A DNA stretch of 64,000 bases from Maribacter caenipelagi (GCF_004364175.1 NZ_SNZW01000020.1:1-64000); one strand, 5' to 3'; counted from the first letter of the stretch, positions 35,915-45,107 are shown. A program made the numbers and translations. Notes: a model not told the origin generated them from the letters alone.

Positions 35915-36994
35915 ATGAACAAAAATTATTATGCCGTTTTAATGGCCGGTGGAGTAGGATCTAGATTCTGGCCAATAAGTACAAGAGAAAATCCGAAGCA
36001 ATTTCATGATATGTTGGGTACAGGTGATACCCTTATTCAAAAAACGTTTCAAAGATTAAACAAATTCGTGCCTACAGAGAATATTTTGATTCTTACGAAT
36101 GAACGATATAATGATTTGGTATTAGAGCAATTGCCAATGGTGAAACAAGAACAGGTAGTTCTTGAACCTGCAATGAGAAATACAGCACCATGTATTTTAT
36201 ATGCTGCAATGAAAATTCAGAAGATGAATGAAAATGCGGTTATGATTGTTGCACCAAGCGATCATTGGATAGAAGATGAAGATGCTTTTGCAAAAGATGT
36301 TACGGCATGTTTTAAAAAGTGTGAAAGCGAAGATGTTTTATGTACGTTAGGTATAAAACCTTCTTTCCCTAATACAGGTTTTGGTTATATAGAATATAAT
36401 AAGGCAGATAAAGCACCTATTAAAAAAGTAAATCAGTTTAGAGAGAAGCCAGACTATGAAACTGCTAAAGACTTTCTTGCACAAGGTAATTTTTTGTGGA
36501 ATGCAGGTATATTTATGTGGAGCGCAAAAACAATTGTGAATGCATTTCAAAGTTTTCAGCCAAAACAATATGCTTTGTTTAGAGATGGCCTAGTTTGTTA
36601 TAATACAGATGATGAAAAGAAATTTATTTCTGAAAACTATCCTAAAGCTGAAAATATATCTATCGATTACGCTATTTTAGAAAATTCTAAAGCAATTTAT
36701 GTAAAAGAAGCTACTTTTGATTGGAATGATTTAGGTACTTGGGGGTCTTTGTACGACAAGCTAGATAAGGATGAAAATAAAAATGCCATAGTAAATGCTA
36801 AGGTATTGACTGAAGATGCCAATGGTAATATGATTAGGTCTAAAGCTGGTAAAATTGTAGTAGTTGACGGTCTTAATGATTATATTATTGTTGATAAAGA
36901 TGAAGTACTTTTGATATATCCAAAGACCAAAGAACAAGATATTAAACAAGTTTTAAATAAGGTAAAGGATACCTTTGGTGATGAATTCGCTTAA
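35915..36994 (+). CDS. manC: Mannose-1-phosphate guanylyltransferase
   Basis: A 359-residue nucleotidyltransferase that makes GDP-mannose for surface polysaccharides and LPS. The nucleotide-binding GGVGSRFWPISTRENPKQF (starting at about residue 13) is diagnostic. Also present are EPAMRNTAPC, VAPSDHWI, GFGYIEY and FREKPD, and the FDWNDLGTWGSLY close to the end. There is no isomerase (ManA) domain, consistent with the short single-function form. It sits 1 bp after the SprT-like gene and 2 bp before the DUF389 gene. Confidence 0.95.
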   Translation: MNKNYYAVLMAGGVGSRFWPISTRENPKQFHDMLGTGDTLIQKTFQRLNKFVPTENILILTNERYNDLVLEQLPMVKQEQVVLEPAMRNTAPCILYAAMKIQKMNENAVMIVAPSDHWIEDEDAFAKDVTACFKKCESEDVLCTLGIKPSFPNTGFGYIEYNKADKAPIKKVNQFREKPDYETAKDFLAQGNFLWNAGIFMWSAKTIVNAFQSFQPKQYALFRDGLVCYNTDDEKKFISENYPKAENISIDYAILENSKAIYVKEATFDWNDLGTWGSLYDKLDKDENKNAIVNAKVLTEDANGNMIRSKAGKIVVVDGLNDYIIVDKDEVLLIYPKTKEQDIKQVLNKVKDTFGDEFA

Positions 36995-36996
36995 AT

Positions 36997-38466
36997 ATGG
37001 AGAATAATCTTAATCAAGATAATATTACCCCTACGAGTAATGAGGGTGGTGGTAGTGAAGAAGTAAAAAAAGATTTTCAAGGTCTTTTAGGTAGCGTCAA
37101 AAAGTTTTTGTCTGAACTATTGGATATTAGAACCAATACAGATCAGCAGGCAACTAAAGAGGCTATAATTGCTGATATTCCTTTTAAAGGGCATACTTCT
37201 TGGATTTTGATTTGTTCCATTTTCATTGCGTCTATTGGTCTAAATGCCAATTCAACAGCGGTAGTTATTGGTGCCATGTTAATATCGCCGCTTATGGGAC
37301 CTATTTTAGGTATAGGTATGTCTGTGGCAATAAATGATATTGATACCTTAAAAAGATCGTTGAAGAACTTTGCCGTCATGGTAGTTTTAAGTGTGATAAC
37401 TGCGTACTTGTTCTATCGATTTTTTCCGCTTAGAGATGAATCATCAGAACTTTTGGCTAGAACTGAACCAGATATTAGAGATGTATTGATCGCTTTCTTT
37501 GGTGGTTTGGCTTTAGTTATTGCTCGTGCCAAAAAAGGGACGATAGCCAGTGTTATTTTTGGTGTTGCAATTGCAACTGCGTTAATGCCACCTTTGTGTA
37601 CGGTAGGTTTTGGCTTAGCAATAGGTAATTGGAGTTATGCCTCAGGTGCGATGTACTTGTTTATTATCAATACTATATTCATTGCCCTCGCTACCTTTTT
37701 GGTTATTAAGTTATTAAAATTTCCTATGGTTCGCTATGTGAATTCGCAGCGAAGAAAATTGATAGGTAGACTGGCATCTTTATTAGCTATTCTTGTAATG
37801 ATACCTGCGGGATTTACTTTTTACAGTGTTTTTAAAAAATCGTTATTCAATAGAGATGCCGAAACTTTTATTACAGAGAAAATAGTGCCTTACCAATTTG
37901 CGGGTGAAGGGAAGTTTTTGAAAGATTTTAGTGAGGTATATTATGATGATGACGGTAAGTCTAAAATAGAATTGGTTTTCATGGGTAATGACGGCATACC
38001 TGATAATGTGATTGCTACTTGGCGAGCCCAAATGGCGGAGTATAAACAGCTCAAAGGAACCGAGCTTGACGTTGTGCAGGGTTCTAAAAGTGACGAGGCA
38101 AATGAACTTAAGTATGTAAACGAGCTATATGAGTCGCAGAAAAGTATTTTAACTAGTAAAGATGAGAAAATTCAACTTCTGGAAAGTGAATTGATGCGTT
38201 TAAATCAAATTTCTTCAAATCAGATACCTTTTCAAGAAATTAGTCTTGAGGCAAAAACGAATTATGAAAATTTAGATAGAATAGGTTATGCTTATTTGAT
38301 TTCAACAGATTTTGCTAAAACCGATAGTATTCCATTATTTGAGGTGACCTGGAAGAAGGAAGCAAAAAGGGCGGAAACTGTTAAAGATATGATTAAGCTA
38401 CAAGATTGGTTGCGTCTAAGATTGAGTAATAAGGATATTCAGATTAAAGAAGTACCTAAAGAATAA
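36997..38466 (+). CDS. DUF389 integral membrane protein
   Basis: A 489-residue membrane protein of the DUF389 family. After an acidic N-terminal 60 residues come about six helices (about 65-275), including the conserved NANSTAVVIGAMLISPLMGPILGIG and GVAIATALMPPLCTVGFGLA. The C-terminal 200 residues are soluble with a coiled-coil-like stretch around 375-410 (YESQKSILTSKDEKIQLLESE). The function of the family is unknown. It closes the run of packed genes that begins with the M28 peptidase and faces the convergent mlaF-like gene 2 bp away. Confidence 0.88.
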   Translation: MENNLNQDNITPTSNEGGGSEEVKKDFQGLLGSVKKFLSELLDIRTNTDQQATKEAIIADIPFKGHTSWILICSIFIASIGLNANSTAVVIGAMLISPLMGPILGIGMSVAINDIDTLKRSLKNFAVMVVLSVITAYLFYRFFPLRDESSELLARTEPDIRDVLIAFFGGLALVIARAKKGTIASVIFGVAIATALMPPLCTVGFGLAIGNWSYASGAMYLFIINTIFIALATFLVIKLLKFPMVRYVNSQRRKLIGRLASLLAILVMIPAGFTFYSVFKKSLFNRDAETFITEKIVPYQFAGEGKFLKDFSEVYYDDDGKSKIELVFMGNDGIPDNVIATWRAQMAEYKQLKGTELDVVQGSKSDEANELKYVNELYESQKSILTSKDEKIQLLESELMRLNQISSNQIPFQEISLEAKTNYENLDRIGYAYLISTDFAKTDSIPLFEVTWKKEAKRAETVKDMIKLQDWLRLRLSNKDIQIKEVPKE

Positions 38467-38468
38467 GA

Positions 38469-39236
38469 TTAATTTTGTTCTTGTATATACATTTGGCGTA
38501 CTTTCTTGAAAAGGTCAGATGAGTAGACAAAATTGGTTACCGCTTCATTATCGGTTTTAAAGATTTCGTTTTTAGTACCTTCCCATTCTAGGAGTCCGTC
38601 TTTAAGAAAAATAATTTTTTCCCCAATTTGCATTACCGAGTTCATGTCATGAGTGTTTATTACGGTAGTAATATTATACTCTTCGGTAATTTCTTTAATA
38701 AGATCATCAATCAGAATAGCGGTTTTAGGATCTAAACCAGAATTCGGTTCGTCACAAAAAAGATATTTCGGATTCATAACTATTGCACGGGCAATAGCTA
38801 CACGCTTTTGCATACCACCAGAAATTTCAGAAGGAAATTTATGATGCGCATCAATTAAGTTTACTCTTTTTAGAACCGCATCGACACGTTCTTTCATTTC
38901 AGATTTTGACTGTTTGGTAAACATTTCTAAAGGGAACATTACATTACCTTCGACCGTCATACTATCAAACAAGGCACTACCTTGAAAAACCATGCCCATC
39001 TCTTGTCTTAAGTCGCGTTTCTCTTCATCGGAAAGATCAGCATATAATTTTCCGTCATAAGCAATACCACCTTCTTCAGGTTCAAAAAGGCCTAATAAAC
39101 ATTTTAGAAAAACGGTTTTACCCGAGCCACTTTGTCCTATAATTAAATTGGTTTTGCCTTTCTCAAATGTGGTGGAAATACCTTTAAGGATATGAGCATC
39201 GCCAAAAGATTTATGTATGTCTCGTACGTCTATCAT
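38469..39236 (-). CDS. ABC transporter ATPase, MlaF-like
   Basis: The ATPase of an Mla-type lipid/organic-solvent resistance ABC importer-exporter, 255 residues from the chosen start. Walker A is GQSGSGKT, the signature is ISGGMQKRVAIARA and Walker B is YLFCDEPNSGLDP, the last two typical of MlaF. The open frame extends 20 codons upstream, but ATG at 39236 (MIDVRDIHKSFG) overlaps the permease stop in TAATG and is the natural start. It should energise the MlaE-like permease for phospholipid movement between membranes. No MCE (MlaD) gene is adjacent. Confidence 0.93.
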   Translation of the reverse strand: MIDVRDIHKSFGDAHILKGISTTFEKGKTNLIIGQSGSGKTVFLKCLLGLFEPEEGGIAYDGKLYADLSDEEKRDLRQEMGMVFQGSALFDSMTVEGNVMFPLEMFTKQSKSEMKERVDAVLKRVNLIDAHHKFPSEISGGMQKRVAIARAIVMNPKYLFCDEPNSGLDPKTAILIDDLIKEITEEYNITTVINTHDMNSVMQIGEKIIFLKDGLLEWEGTKNEIFKTDNEAVTNFVYSSDLFKKVRQMYIQEQN

Positions 39237-39973
39237 TATCCTAATAAAAGTTGGGTTAATATATAGTTGAGTATGATAATCACAACACTCGTCCAAACGA
39301 ACGCTGTCGTGCTAGCCTTACCAACTTCTAAAGCTCCGCCACGCATATAAAATCCATGAAAAGAAGGTATTGTGGCAATTACAAATGCAAAAATCAATGT
39401 TTTTACAAATGCATATGCAATATGAAAAGGAACAAAATCTGTTTGTAATCCTGTAATAAAATCCTCACTAGTTAAAAATCCACCGAATACTCCGGCCATC
39501 CACCCACCGAATATTCCAACATACATTGAAATTGCAATTGCAAAAGGGTAAAAAAGCATTGCAATGATTTTAGGAAAAACTAAGTAATTTAATGAGTTTA
39601 CCCCCATTACCTCTAAAGCATCTATTTGTTCGGTTACGCGCATAGTACCAATACTAGATGTAATATAAGATCCTACTTTGCCCGCCATTATAATAGATAC
39701 GAAAGTTGGGGCGAATTCTAATATTACAGATTGGCGCGTAGCAAAACCAATTAGATTTCGCGGTATTAATGGATTGGTAAGATTAAGTGCTGTTTGAATT
39801 GCTACAACTGCACCGATAAAAAAGGAAATGAATATAATAATACCCAATGAGCTAAAAATTAACTCATCTATTTCCTTGAATATAAGTGACTTCATTATTC
39901 TCCATTTCGTTGGTTTTTTAAAAACCTCTCGGATCATAATTGCATAGCTTCCTACAGATGCTAAATAGTTCAT
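39236..39973 (-). CDS. ABC transporter permease, MlaE/YrbE-like
   Basis: A 245-residue MlaE-family inner-membrane permease with about five helices. Conserved stretches are IGAVVAIQTALNL, FAPTFVSIIMAGKVGSYITSSIGTMRVTEQIDALEVMGV and the closing AFVWTSVVIIILNYILTQLL. It pairs with the overlapping MlaF-like ATPase (1-base overlap). Lipid-asymmetry maintenance is the known role of the family. It is divergent from the phosphatase gene downstream on the other strand. Confidence 0.93.
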   Translation of the reverse strand: MNYLASVGSYAIMIREVFKKPTKWRIMKSLIFKEIDELIFSSLGIIIFISFFIGAVVAIQTALNLTNPLIPRNLIGFATRQSVILEFAPTFVSIIMAGKVGSYITSSIGTMRVTEQIDALEVMGVNSLNYLVFPKIIAMLFYPFAIAISMYVGIFGGWMAGVFGGFLTSEDFITGLQTDFVPFHIAYAFVKTLIFAFVIATIPSFHGFYMRGGALEVGKASTTAFVWTSVVIIILNYILTQLLLG

Positions 39974-40058
39974 TGATTGAAAATATATTTCTTACCGTAA
40001 AAATAACAATAAAGCACTTGATTTAACCTCCGTTTAATCTTTAAAGGTGTAAATTATT

Positions 40059-40066
40059 TACATTTG
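40059..40066 (+). promoter_or_regulatory. Candidate -7 box for the PafA-like phosphatase gene
   Basis: TACATTTG fits TAnnTTTG and lies 19 bases before the ATG. No TTG at the right spacing was found. Confidence 0.35.
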
Positions 40067-40085
40067 TGCTACAATCTTATTCTGT

Positions 40086-41759
40086 ATGAAAATGAAAAAA
40101 TATTTTGTGACTTCTTTATTTGTAAGCGCCTTGTTATTGGTTAACGGTTTAAACGCTCAAAAGAAAAATAAGGAAAATACAAATGACGACCTTTTACGGG
40201 TGAAGCCAAAATTAGTTGTTGGTATTGTAGTAGATCAAATGCGTTATGATTATATAACTCGTTTTTATGATCATTTTGGAAACGATGGATTTAAAAGGCT
40301 TGTAGAGCAAGGTTTCAATTGTAAGAATAATCATTTCAACTACGCTCCCACAAGTACAGGACCTGGGCATACCTCTGTATATACTGGTACAACGCCTGCA
40401 GTGCATGGTATAATCGGTAATAATTGGTACGATAAAGAAATTGATGCAAGCGTGTATTGTGCTAGTGATGATAGTTATACTTCTGTGGGTACTTCTTCAG
40501 ATGCCGGTAAAATGTCTCCGCATCGAATGGGCGTTACCACGATAACCGACGAATTACGCTTGAATAGCCAAATGCAAGGCAAGACTATTGCCATTGCGTT
40601 AAAAGATAGAGGCGCGGTTTTACCTGGTGGGCATTCGGCTAACGCGGCTTATTGGTTTCATGGTGCAGATGAAGCTAAGTGGATAACAAGTTCTTATTAC
40701 ATGAATCAACTGCCAAAATGGGTTAATGATTTTAATTCATCAGGTACTGCACAATCTTATAAAAGAGAATGGAATACGCTAAAAGATATTAAGGAGTACA
40801 AAGAGAGTGGAACCGACAATAATCTGTTTGAAGGAAAGTTTGAAGGAGAAACAACAACATCTTTCCCTCATAATACTCCGGCACTATTAGATAAGATAAA
40901 AGAGTTTGATATTATTAAGGCGACACCATTTGGAAACTCGCTGACGGCAGATTTTGCTATTGAGGCTTTGAAACAAGAAAATTTAGGTAAGGATGATATA
41001 ACAGATTTTTTGGCAGTTAGTTTTTCTAGTACAGATTATGTTGGCCATATGTACGGGGTTAATTCTAAAGAAGTTCAAGACACCTACTTAAGGTTGGATG
41101 CAGATTTAGAAAGATTTTTTAAAGCGTTAGATAAGAATGTTGGAGAAGGGCAATATACTTTGTTTTTAACTGCGGATCATGGAGCGGTTGAGGTGCCTAC
41201 TTATTTAAAGAGTAAAAAAATACCATCAGGTTATGTAGATAGGGCTGCAAATGAAAAGAGACTGACCGAGTTTTTGCAGTATAAATATGGGACAGAAGAT
41301 ATCATTAAAAACTATTCTAATGATCAAATATTTCTTGATCATAAAATTGTAAAAAATCTGGATCTTAGTTTGGCAGAGGTGCAAGTTGAAATTGCTCAAG
41401 AAGTTTTGGGTTTTGATGCTATTGATAGAGTATACACCGCAAACCAAATGTGGAGTAATAATTACACATCGGGTATTCCTTATATTTTGCAGAATGGCTA
41501 TAATCAAAAGAGATCCGGTGATGTATTGGTTGTGTTGAAACCAGGATTCATTTCTTATGGCACTACAGGTTCTACACATGGATCACCACAAATTTATGAT
41601 ACACATGCGCCATTATTGTTTTATGGGATGGGTATAAAGCCAGGATCAACAGTTAACAGAACAGAAATTCCTGATATTGCACCAACTATTTCTGCGTTGT
41701 TGGGTATATCTTATCCAAACGGAACAACTGGTAAACCTATAACAGAGGTTTTAAAATAA
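40086..41759 (+). CDS. PafA-like alkaline phosphatase
   Basis: A 557-residue exported phosphatase of the nucleotide pyrophosphatase/phosphodiesterase superfamily, similar to the flavobacterial phosphate-irrepressible PafA. A signal peptide ends near residue 24 (GLNAQ). The metal-binding IVVDQMRYDY and the catalytic threonine region NYAPTSTGPGHTSVYTGTTPAVHGI are present. The Lys-X-Arg pair that marks PafA is in ALKDRGAV, and LTADHGAVEVP and HGSPQIYDTHAPLLFYG complete the two-zinc site. It releases phosphate from organic esters in the periplasm. murI follows 1 bp after its stop codon. Substrate range is inferred from the family. Confidence 0.92.
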   Translation: MKMKKYFVTSLFVSALLLVNGLNAQKKNKENTNDDLLRVKPKLVVGIVVDQMRYDYITRFYDHFGNDGFKRLVEQGFNCKNNHFNYAPTSTGPGHTSVYTGTTPAVHGIIGNNWYDKEIDASVYCASDDSYTSVGTSSDAGKMSPHRMGVTTITDELRLNSQMQGKTIAIALKDRGAVLPGGHSANAAYWFHGADEAKWITSSYYMNQLPKWVNDFNSSGTAQSYKREWNTLKDIKEYKESGTDNNLFEGKFEGETTTSFPHNTPALLDKIKEFDIIKATPFGNSLTADFAIEALKQENLGKDDITDFLAVSFSSTDYVGHMYGVNSKEVQDTYLRLDADLERFFKALDKNVGEGQYTLFLTADHGAVEVPTYLKSKKIPSGYVDRAANEKRLTEFLQYKYGTEDIIKNYSNDQIFLDHKIVKNLDLSLAEVQVEIAQEVLGFDAIDRVYTANQMWSNNYTSGIPYILQNGYNQKRSGDVLVVLKPGFISYGTTGSTHGSPQIYDTHAPLLFYGMGIKPGSTVNRTEIPDIAPTISALLGISYPNGTTGKPITEVLK

Positions 41760-41760
41760 T

Positions 41761-42549
41761 ATGGATGATAGGCGTATAGGTATTTTTGATTCAGGTATTG
41801 GCGGTACATCTATTTGGGGCGAAATTCAAGAGCTTTTGCCTTTTGAAGATTGTATTTATTTGGCAGATAGTAAGAATGCACCTTATGGTGAAAAACCAAA
41901 AGAACAAATTCTAGAGCTGAGTATAAAAAACACCGAATTTTTATTAAACCAAGGTTGTAAAATAATAGTCGTTGCCTGTAATACGGCAACGACCAATGCA
42001 ATAGATTATTTAAGGGCAAATTACAATGTTCCTTTTGTAGGTATTGAGCCGGCATTAAAACCTGCGGCTATAAATACCAAATCTAAAATTGTCGGTGTAT
42101 TGGCGACTAAGGGTACTTTGTCGAGCAGTCTATTTCATAGTACCACAAAAAATCATGCTGCAGGTATTACAGTACTAGAACAGCGAGGTACCAGTTTGGT
42201 TGAAATGATTGAAAGTGGTAATCTAGAAAGCGAAGAATTATACCAATTACTTGAGGGTTATATAAAACCTATGCTTGAAAAAGGAATGGATTATCTTGTT
42301 TTAGGCTGTACCCATTACCCATATCTAATTCCGCTACTGAAAAAAATGCTACCAGAAAATGTAACTATAATTGACTCTGGTCAAGCGGTCGCTCGGCAGA
42401 CAAAAACAGTTTTAGAGAAAAATGAGTTATTGAGCAGTTCCAACAATTCAGGTGTTCATCAATTTTATACAAATGGAGCTGTGGAAGTACTTGCTACGAT
42501 TTTAGAATCGGCTAACGCAAAACATACAGTTTTTTTTAAAGACTTTTAA
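41761..42549 (+). CDS. murI: Glutamate racemase
   Basis: The cofactor-free racemase that supplies D-glutamate for peptidoglycan. It has 262 residues. GIFDSGIGGTSI lies at the N-terminus, the first catalytic cysteine is in VVACNTATTNA and the second in LGCTHYPYL. It sits 1 bp after the PafA-like gene and its last 14 bases overlap the convergent folA gene end. The length is complete. Confidence 0.96.
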   Translation: MDDRRIGIFDSGIGGTSIWGEIQELLPFEDCIYLADSKNAPYGEKPKEQILELSIKNTEFLLNQGCKIIVVACNTATTNAIDYLRANYNVPFVGIEPALKPAAINTKSKIVGVLATKGTLSSSLFHSTTKNHAAGITVLEQRGTSLVEMIESGNLESEELYQLLEGYIKPMLEKGMDYLVLGCTHYPYLIPLLKKMLPENVTIIDSGQAVARQTKTVLEKNELLSSSNNSGVHQFYTNGAVEVLATILESANAKHTVFFKDF

Positions 42550-43051
42550 GTGTACTTTCCTTTTTAACGTAAGTTAAATAGGTGAACGATAATTTATGTT
42601 TTTCGTCAGTTGGGTGAAACTCTTGTTTTGTAAGCATCCAATAGTTCTCGTCAATTTCAGGGAAGTAGGTGTCGGCTTCTTTAAAAGTGCCATGCACTCT
42701 TGTAAGTTCAATTTTGTCAGATTTCTTTTCTCCTTGCTTGTAAATTTCTCCACCACCAATAATAAAAGCAATTTCATTTTCAACTAAATCTATAGCTTCA
42801 TCAAGCGAATGAACAACTACACATTCATCATATGCTACCGAGTAGTTTTTATCTCTGGTAATGATAATATGAGTTCTGTTTGGTAACGGTTTTGGGAAAC
42901 TTTCAAATGTTTTTCTTCCCATTATAATTTTATGTCCAGACGTTAATTTTTTAAATCTTTTAAAATCATCTGGCAAATGCCAAAGCAAATCGTTGTCTTT
43001 ACCAAGTGCGTTATTTTCTGCCGCTGCAGCAATCAGTATAATTGTTCTCAA
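42536..43051 (-). CDS. folA: Dihydrofolate reductase
   Basis: Reduces dihydrofolate to tetrahydrofolate with NADPH; works with thymidylate synthase (thyA at 48.1 kb). It has 171 residues. Conserved elements are AAAAENNALGKDNDLLWHLPDDFKRFK with the active-site Asp, GRKTFESF, PNRTHIIITR and FIIGGGEIYKQ. The start codon is TTG, overlapping the upstream gene's TGA as TTGA; no ATG is available until residue 44. Translation is therefore probably coupled to the 2TM gene. Its end overlaps murI by 14 bp. Confidence 0.95.
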   Translation of the reverse strand: MRTIILIAAAAENNALGKDNDLLWHLPDDFKRFKKLTSGHKIIMGRKTFESFPKPLPNRTHIIITRDKNYSVAYDECVVVHSLDEAIDLVENEIAFIIGGGEIYKQGEKKSDKIELTRVHGTFKEADTYFPEIDENYWMLTKQEFHPTDEKHKLSFTYLTYVKKESTLKSL

Positions 43052-43449
43052 AGTAGTTTTTTTTTAGGTTCGGGTTCAATTGAGGCAGGTAATTCTACTT
43101 CCTGTTCAATTTCTTTTTCCATTTCGGCAATTCGTTTCTTTTGCTTCGCTACTAGTTTCTCTCTTTGAGCCCGTTCCCAATCGTTTCCCATGAATTTGTT
43201 GGTGATAAAGACATTGAAAATGTGTAGAACAAAAAGAAACCCCCAAAAGGTAATTGCCCATACGAACCAATTATATTCTTGTCCGTATTTTAATATTTTA
43301 TTGATGAGTACCAAGAAAACACTGCCAACTAAAAACACTACAAAATGCGTATAAAGGCGTTTTTTTTGTTTCACTCTTTTTTGAGCATTCTCTAAAAGCT
43401 CATGCTGCTCTAAATCTAATTTGGAGGTATTTTTATTTCTAGAAAACAT
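43048..43449 (-). CDS. 2TM-domain membrane protein
   Basis: A 133-residue small membrane protein. A basic, coiled N-terminal part (QHELLENAQKRVKQKKRLYTHF) leads into two hydrophobic helices (about 35-53 and 65-85). An ER/K-rich, Pro-containing tail follows (EKLVAKQKKRIAEMEKEIEQE). This fits the 2TM domain family, whose function is unknown; in some proteins it is attached to histidine kinases. It overlaps the TTG start of folA by 4 bases, so the two are co-translated. Confidence 0.85.
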   Translation of the reverse strand: MFSRNKNTSKLDLEQHELLENAQKRVKQKKRLYTHFVVFLVGSVFLVLINKILKYGQEYNWFVWAITFWGFLFVLHIFNVFITNKFMGNDWERAQREKLVAKQKKRIAEMEKEIEQEVELPASIEPEPKKKLL

Positions 43450-43503
43450 ACTCTTCCTATCTTTGGTATAAAGATACAGGAAATGTGTTATACGCTATAA
43501 TCA

Positions 43504-44589
43504 ATGGATAAAATTAGAAAAGAGTTCCCGGTTTTAAGAAAAGGTATTTATGCAAACACGGCAGTTTACGGGTTGCTTTACGATTCGTTATTAGACTGGC
43601 GTCAAGAGCATGATTTAGATTTTTTGATAGATGGAAGTGAAATGCGAGAAAAGGCATTAAAAGTAATAGCTGATACTCGCTCTACAGTAGGTAGGTTCTT
43701 TAACTGTAAGCGAGAAAATGTTGCTTTAATTAGCAATTTTTCTTCTGGACTCAACGTATTGTTAGAGGGATTGGGTTTAAATAAAAAAGTACTTCTTATT
43801 GAAAATGATTACCCTTCACTTAACTGGAGTTTTGAGAATAGAGATTTTAAAATTGAATATCTAAAGATGTCTGTAAACCTAGAAGAGCAGATTCAAAAAA
43901 TCGTATTAAATAAGAATATCGATGTGCTTGCATTAAGCCTTGTGCAATGGTTAGATGGTTTTTCTATTGATTTAGATTTCTTGAAAGATTTAAAGAATCA
44001 AAATCCGAATTTAATTATAATGGTAGATGGTACGCAATTTTGTGGTAGCACTAGCTTTGATTTTGAAAAATCGGGAATTGATGTTTTAGGCGCGAGTGCC
44101 TATAAGTGGTTATTGGCTGGGTATGGTAATGGATTTATGTTGTTTTCGGATCAAGTTAAAAATGAGTTTACCTTAAATAATATTGGCTTTAATGCTGCTG
44201 ATGGTGATTTTGATAAAAAGAATACAATTAGGTTTGCTAAAAAATTCGAGCCTGGTCATTTATCATCATTGATTTTTGGAAGCTTGAAATTCTCAATTGA
44301 GTTTTTTGAGAGAATTGGTATAGATAAAATTACAGAGCACAACCGTAAGTTATCTGAGAAGGCTAAAACTGAATTTCAAAAACTAGGATTGTTATCTGAT
44401 CAAGTTATAGGTAGAAAGAAGCATAGCACCATTTTTAATATCAAAGCGAACGAAGCTACTTTTCAAAAATTAAAAGACAACGATGTGTTTTGTGCGCAAA
44501 GAGGTGATGGAGTGCGTTTAAGTTTTCATTTCTATAATACCGAAGCAGAAATTGATTCCATTGTAAAAATCTTAAAAACAGTAAAGTAA
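43504..44589 (+). CDS. Class V aminotransferase (PLP enzyme)
   Basis: A 361-residue fold-type I PLP enzyme similar to cysteine desulfurases and isopenicillin-N epimerases. The PLP lysine is in GASAYKWLLAGYGNGF and the Asp that contacts the ring is in MVDGTQFCGS. The N-terminus YANTAVYGLL replaces the usual YLNNA of this family. No clear active-site cysteine loop of true desulfurases is visible. The substrate is unknown. It lies about 1.5 kb from the ergothioneine genes egtB-egtD, on the opposite strand. A C-S lyase role like EgtE is therefore a testable idea, but context alone is weak. Confidence 0.85.
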   Translation: MDKIRKEFPVLRKGIYANTAVYGLLYDSLLDWRQEHDLDFLIDGSEMREKALKVIADTRSTVGRFFNCKRENVALISNFSSGLNVLLEGLGLNKKVLLIENDYPSLNWSFENRDFKIEYLKMSVNLEEQIQKIVLNKNIDVLALSLVQWLDGFSIDLDFLKDLKNQNPNLIIMVDGTQFCGSTSFDFEKSGIDVLGASAYKWLLAGYGNGFMLFSDQVKNEFTLNNIGFNAADGDFDKKNTIRFAKKFEPGHLSSLIFGSLKFSIEFFERIGIDKITEHNRKLSEKAKTEFQKLGLLSDQVIGRKKHSTIFNIKANEATFQKLKDNDVFCAQRGDGVRLSFHFYNTEAEIDSIVKILKTVK

Positions 44590-44682
44590 CCATTCACAAT
44601 AAAGTAATTTTGTAGGATTTTATTTCGTTGTACATCTATAAAATCCATAAATAATAGGGATTTGATAAAAATCTCTTAAGTG

Positions 44683-44714
44683 TTGTAAATGAGTATTTTA
44701 TTATACTAGTTTTG
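44683..44714 (+). promoter_or_regulatory. Promoter of the CBM48 protein gene
   Basis: TTG at 44683-44685 and TAGTTTTG at 44707-44714 are 21 bp apart, a good Bacteroidota-type pair. The predicted start is about 18 bases before the ATG. Confidence 0.55.
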
Positions 44715-44737
44715 CTGTAAATATTAAATTAATAATC

Positions 44738-45034
44738 ATGGCAATTGCAAAAAAATATTTAAAAACTAAACCAGTATGTAAGGTTACTTTTACAGTGCCA
44801 ACAGACGACGCAAAAAAAGTAGCTGTTGTTGGCGATTTCAATAACTGGAACGCAAAAAAGAGCGCATTGAAGAAGCAAAAGAATGGTTCTTTCAAAGGTA
44901 CTTTTGACCTTCCGAAAGAGAATTCATTTGAATTCAAATACATTGTTGATGGAGAATACGTAAACGATGGTGAGGCTGATCGTTACCAATGGAATGATTT
45001 CGCTGGTTCAGAGAATGCTGTTTTAGAGTTGTAA
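44738..45034 (+). CDS. Stand-alone CBM48 / AMPK-type glycogen-binding protein
   Basis: A 98-residue protein consisting of a single isoamylase-N/CBM48 domain. VAVVGDFNNWN is the glycan-binding signature, followed by GSFKGTFDLP, FEFKYIVDGEYVNDGEADRY and a short end. There is no signal peptide or enzyme domain, so it is cytoplasmic. In larger proteins this domain binds alpha-glucans. Alone it might tag or regulate a glycogen enzyme encoded elsewhere. It has a good promoter and a long terminator, so it is a single-gene unit, possibly well expressed. Confidence 0.92.
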   Translation: MAIAKKYLKTKPVCKVTFTVPTDDAKKVAVVGDFNNWNAKKSALKKQKNGSFKGTFDLPKENSFEFKYIVDGEYVNDGEADRYQWNDFAGSENAVLEL

Positions 45035-45049
45035 AAGTATGATAATGAT

Positions 45050-45092
45050 ATATCAGAAAGCCTGCTATTTTCAATAGTAGGCTTTTTGATAT
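45050..45092. terminator. Bidirectional terminator between the CBM48 gene and egtD
   Basis: A hairpin of about 20 bp: ATATCA, AAAGCCT and CTATT pair with AATAG, AGGCTTT and TGATAT, with G-T wobbles between blocks and a 3-base loop. It separates two convergent genes. Confidence 0.88.
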
Positions 45093-45107
45093 ATTTAGAA
45101 GTGAAAT

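Noticed and set aside
39237..39296. Upstream extension of the MlaF-like ATPase by 20 codons
   Set aside because: It lies inside the permease gene; the ATG at 39236 overlaps the permease stop in the usual TAATG way and gives a standard N-terminus.
41226..41579. 117-residue minus-strand open frame inside the PafA-like gene
   Set aside because: It lies wholly within a well-supported gene in another frame, with a composition and sequence unlike any protein I know.
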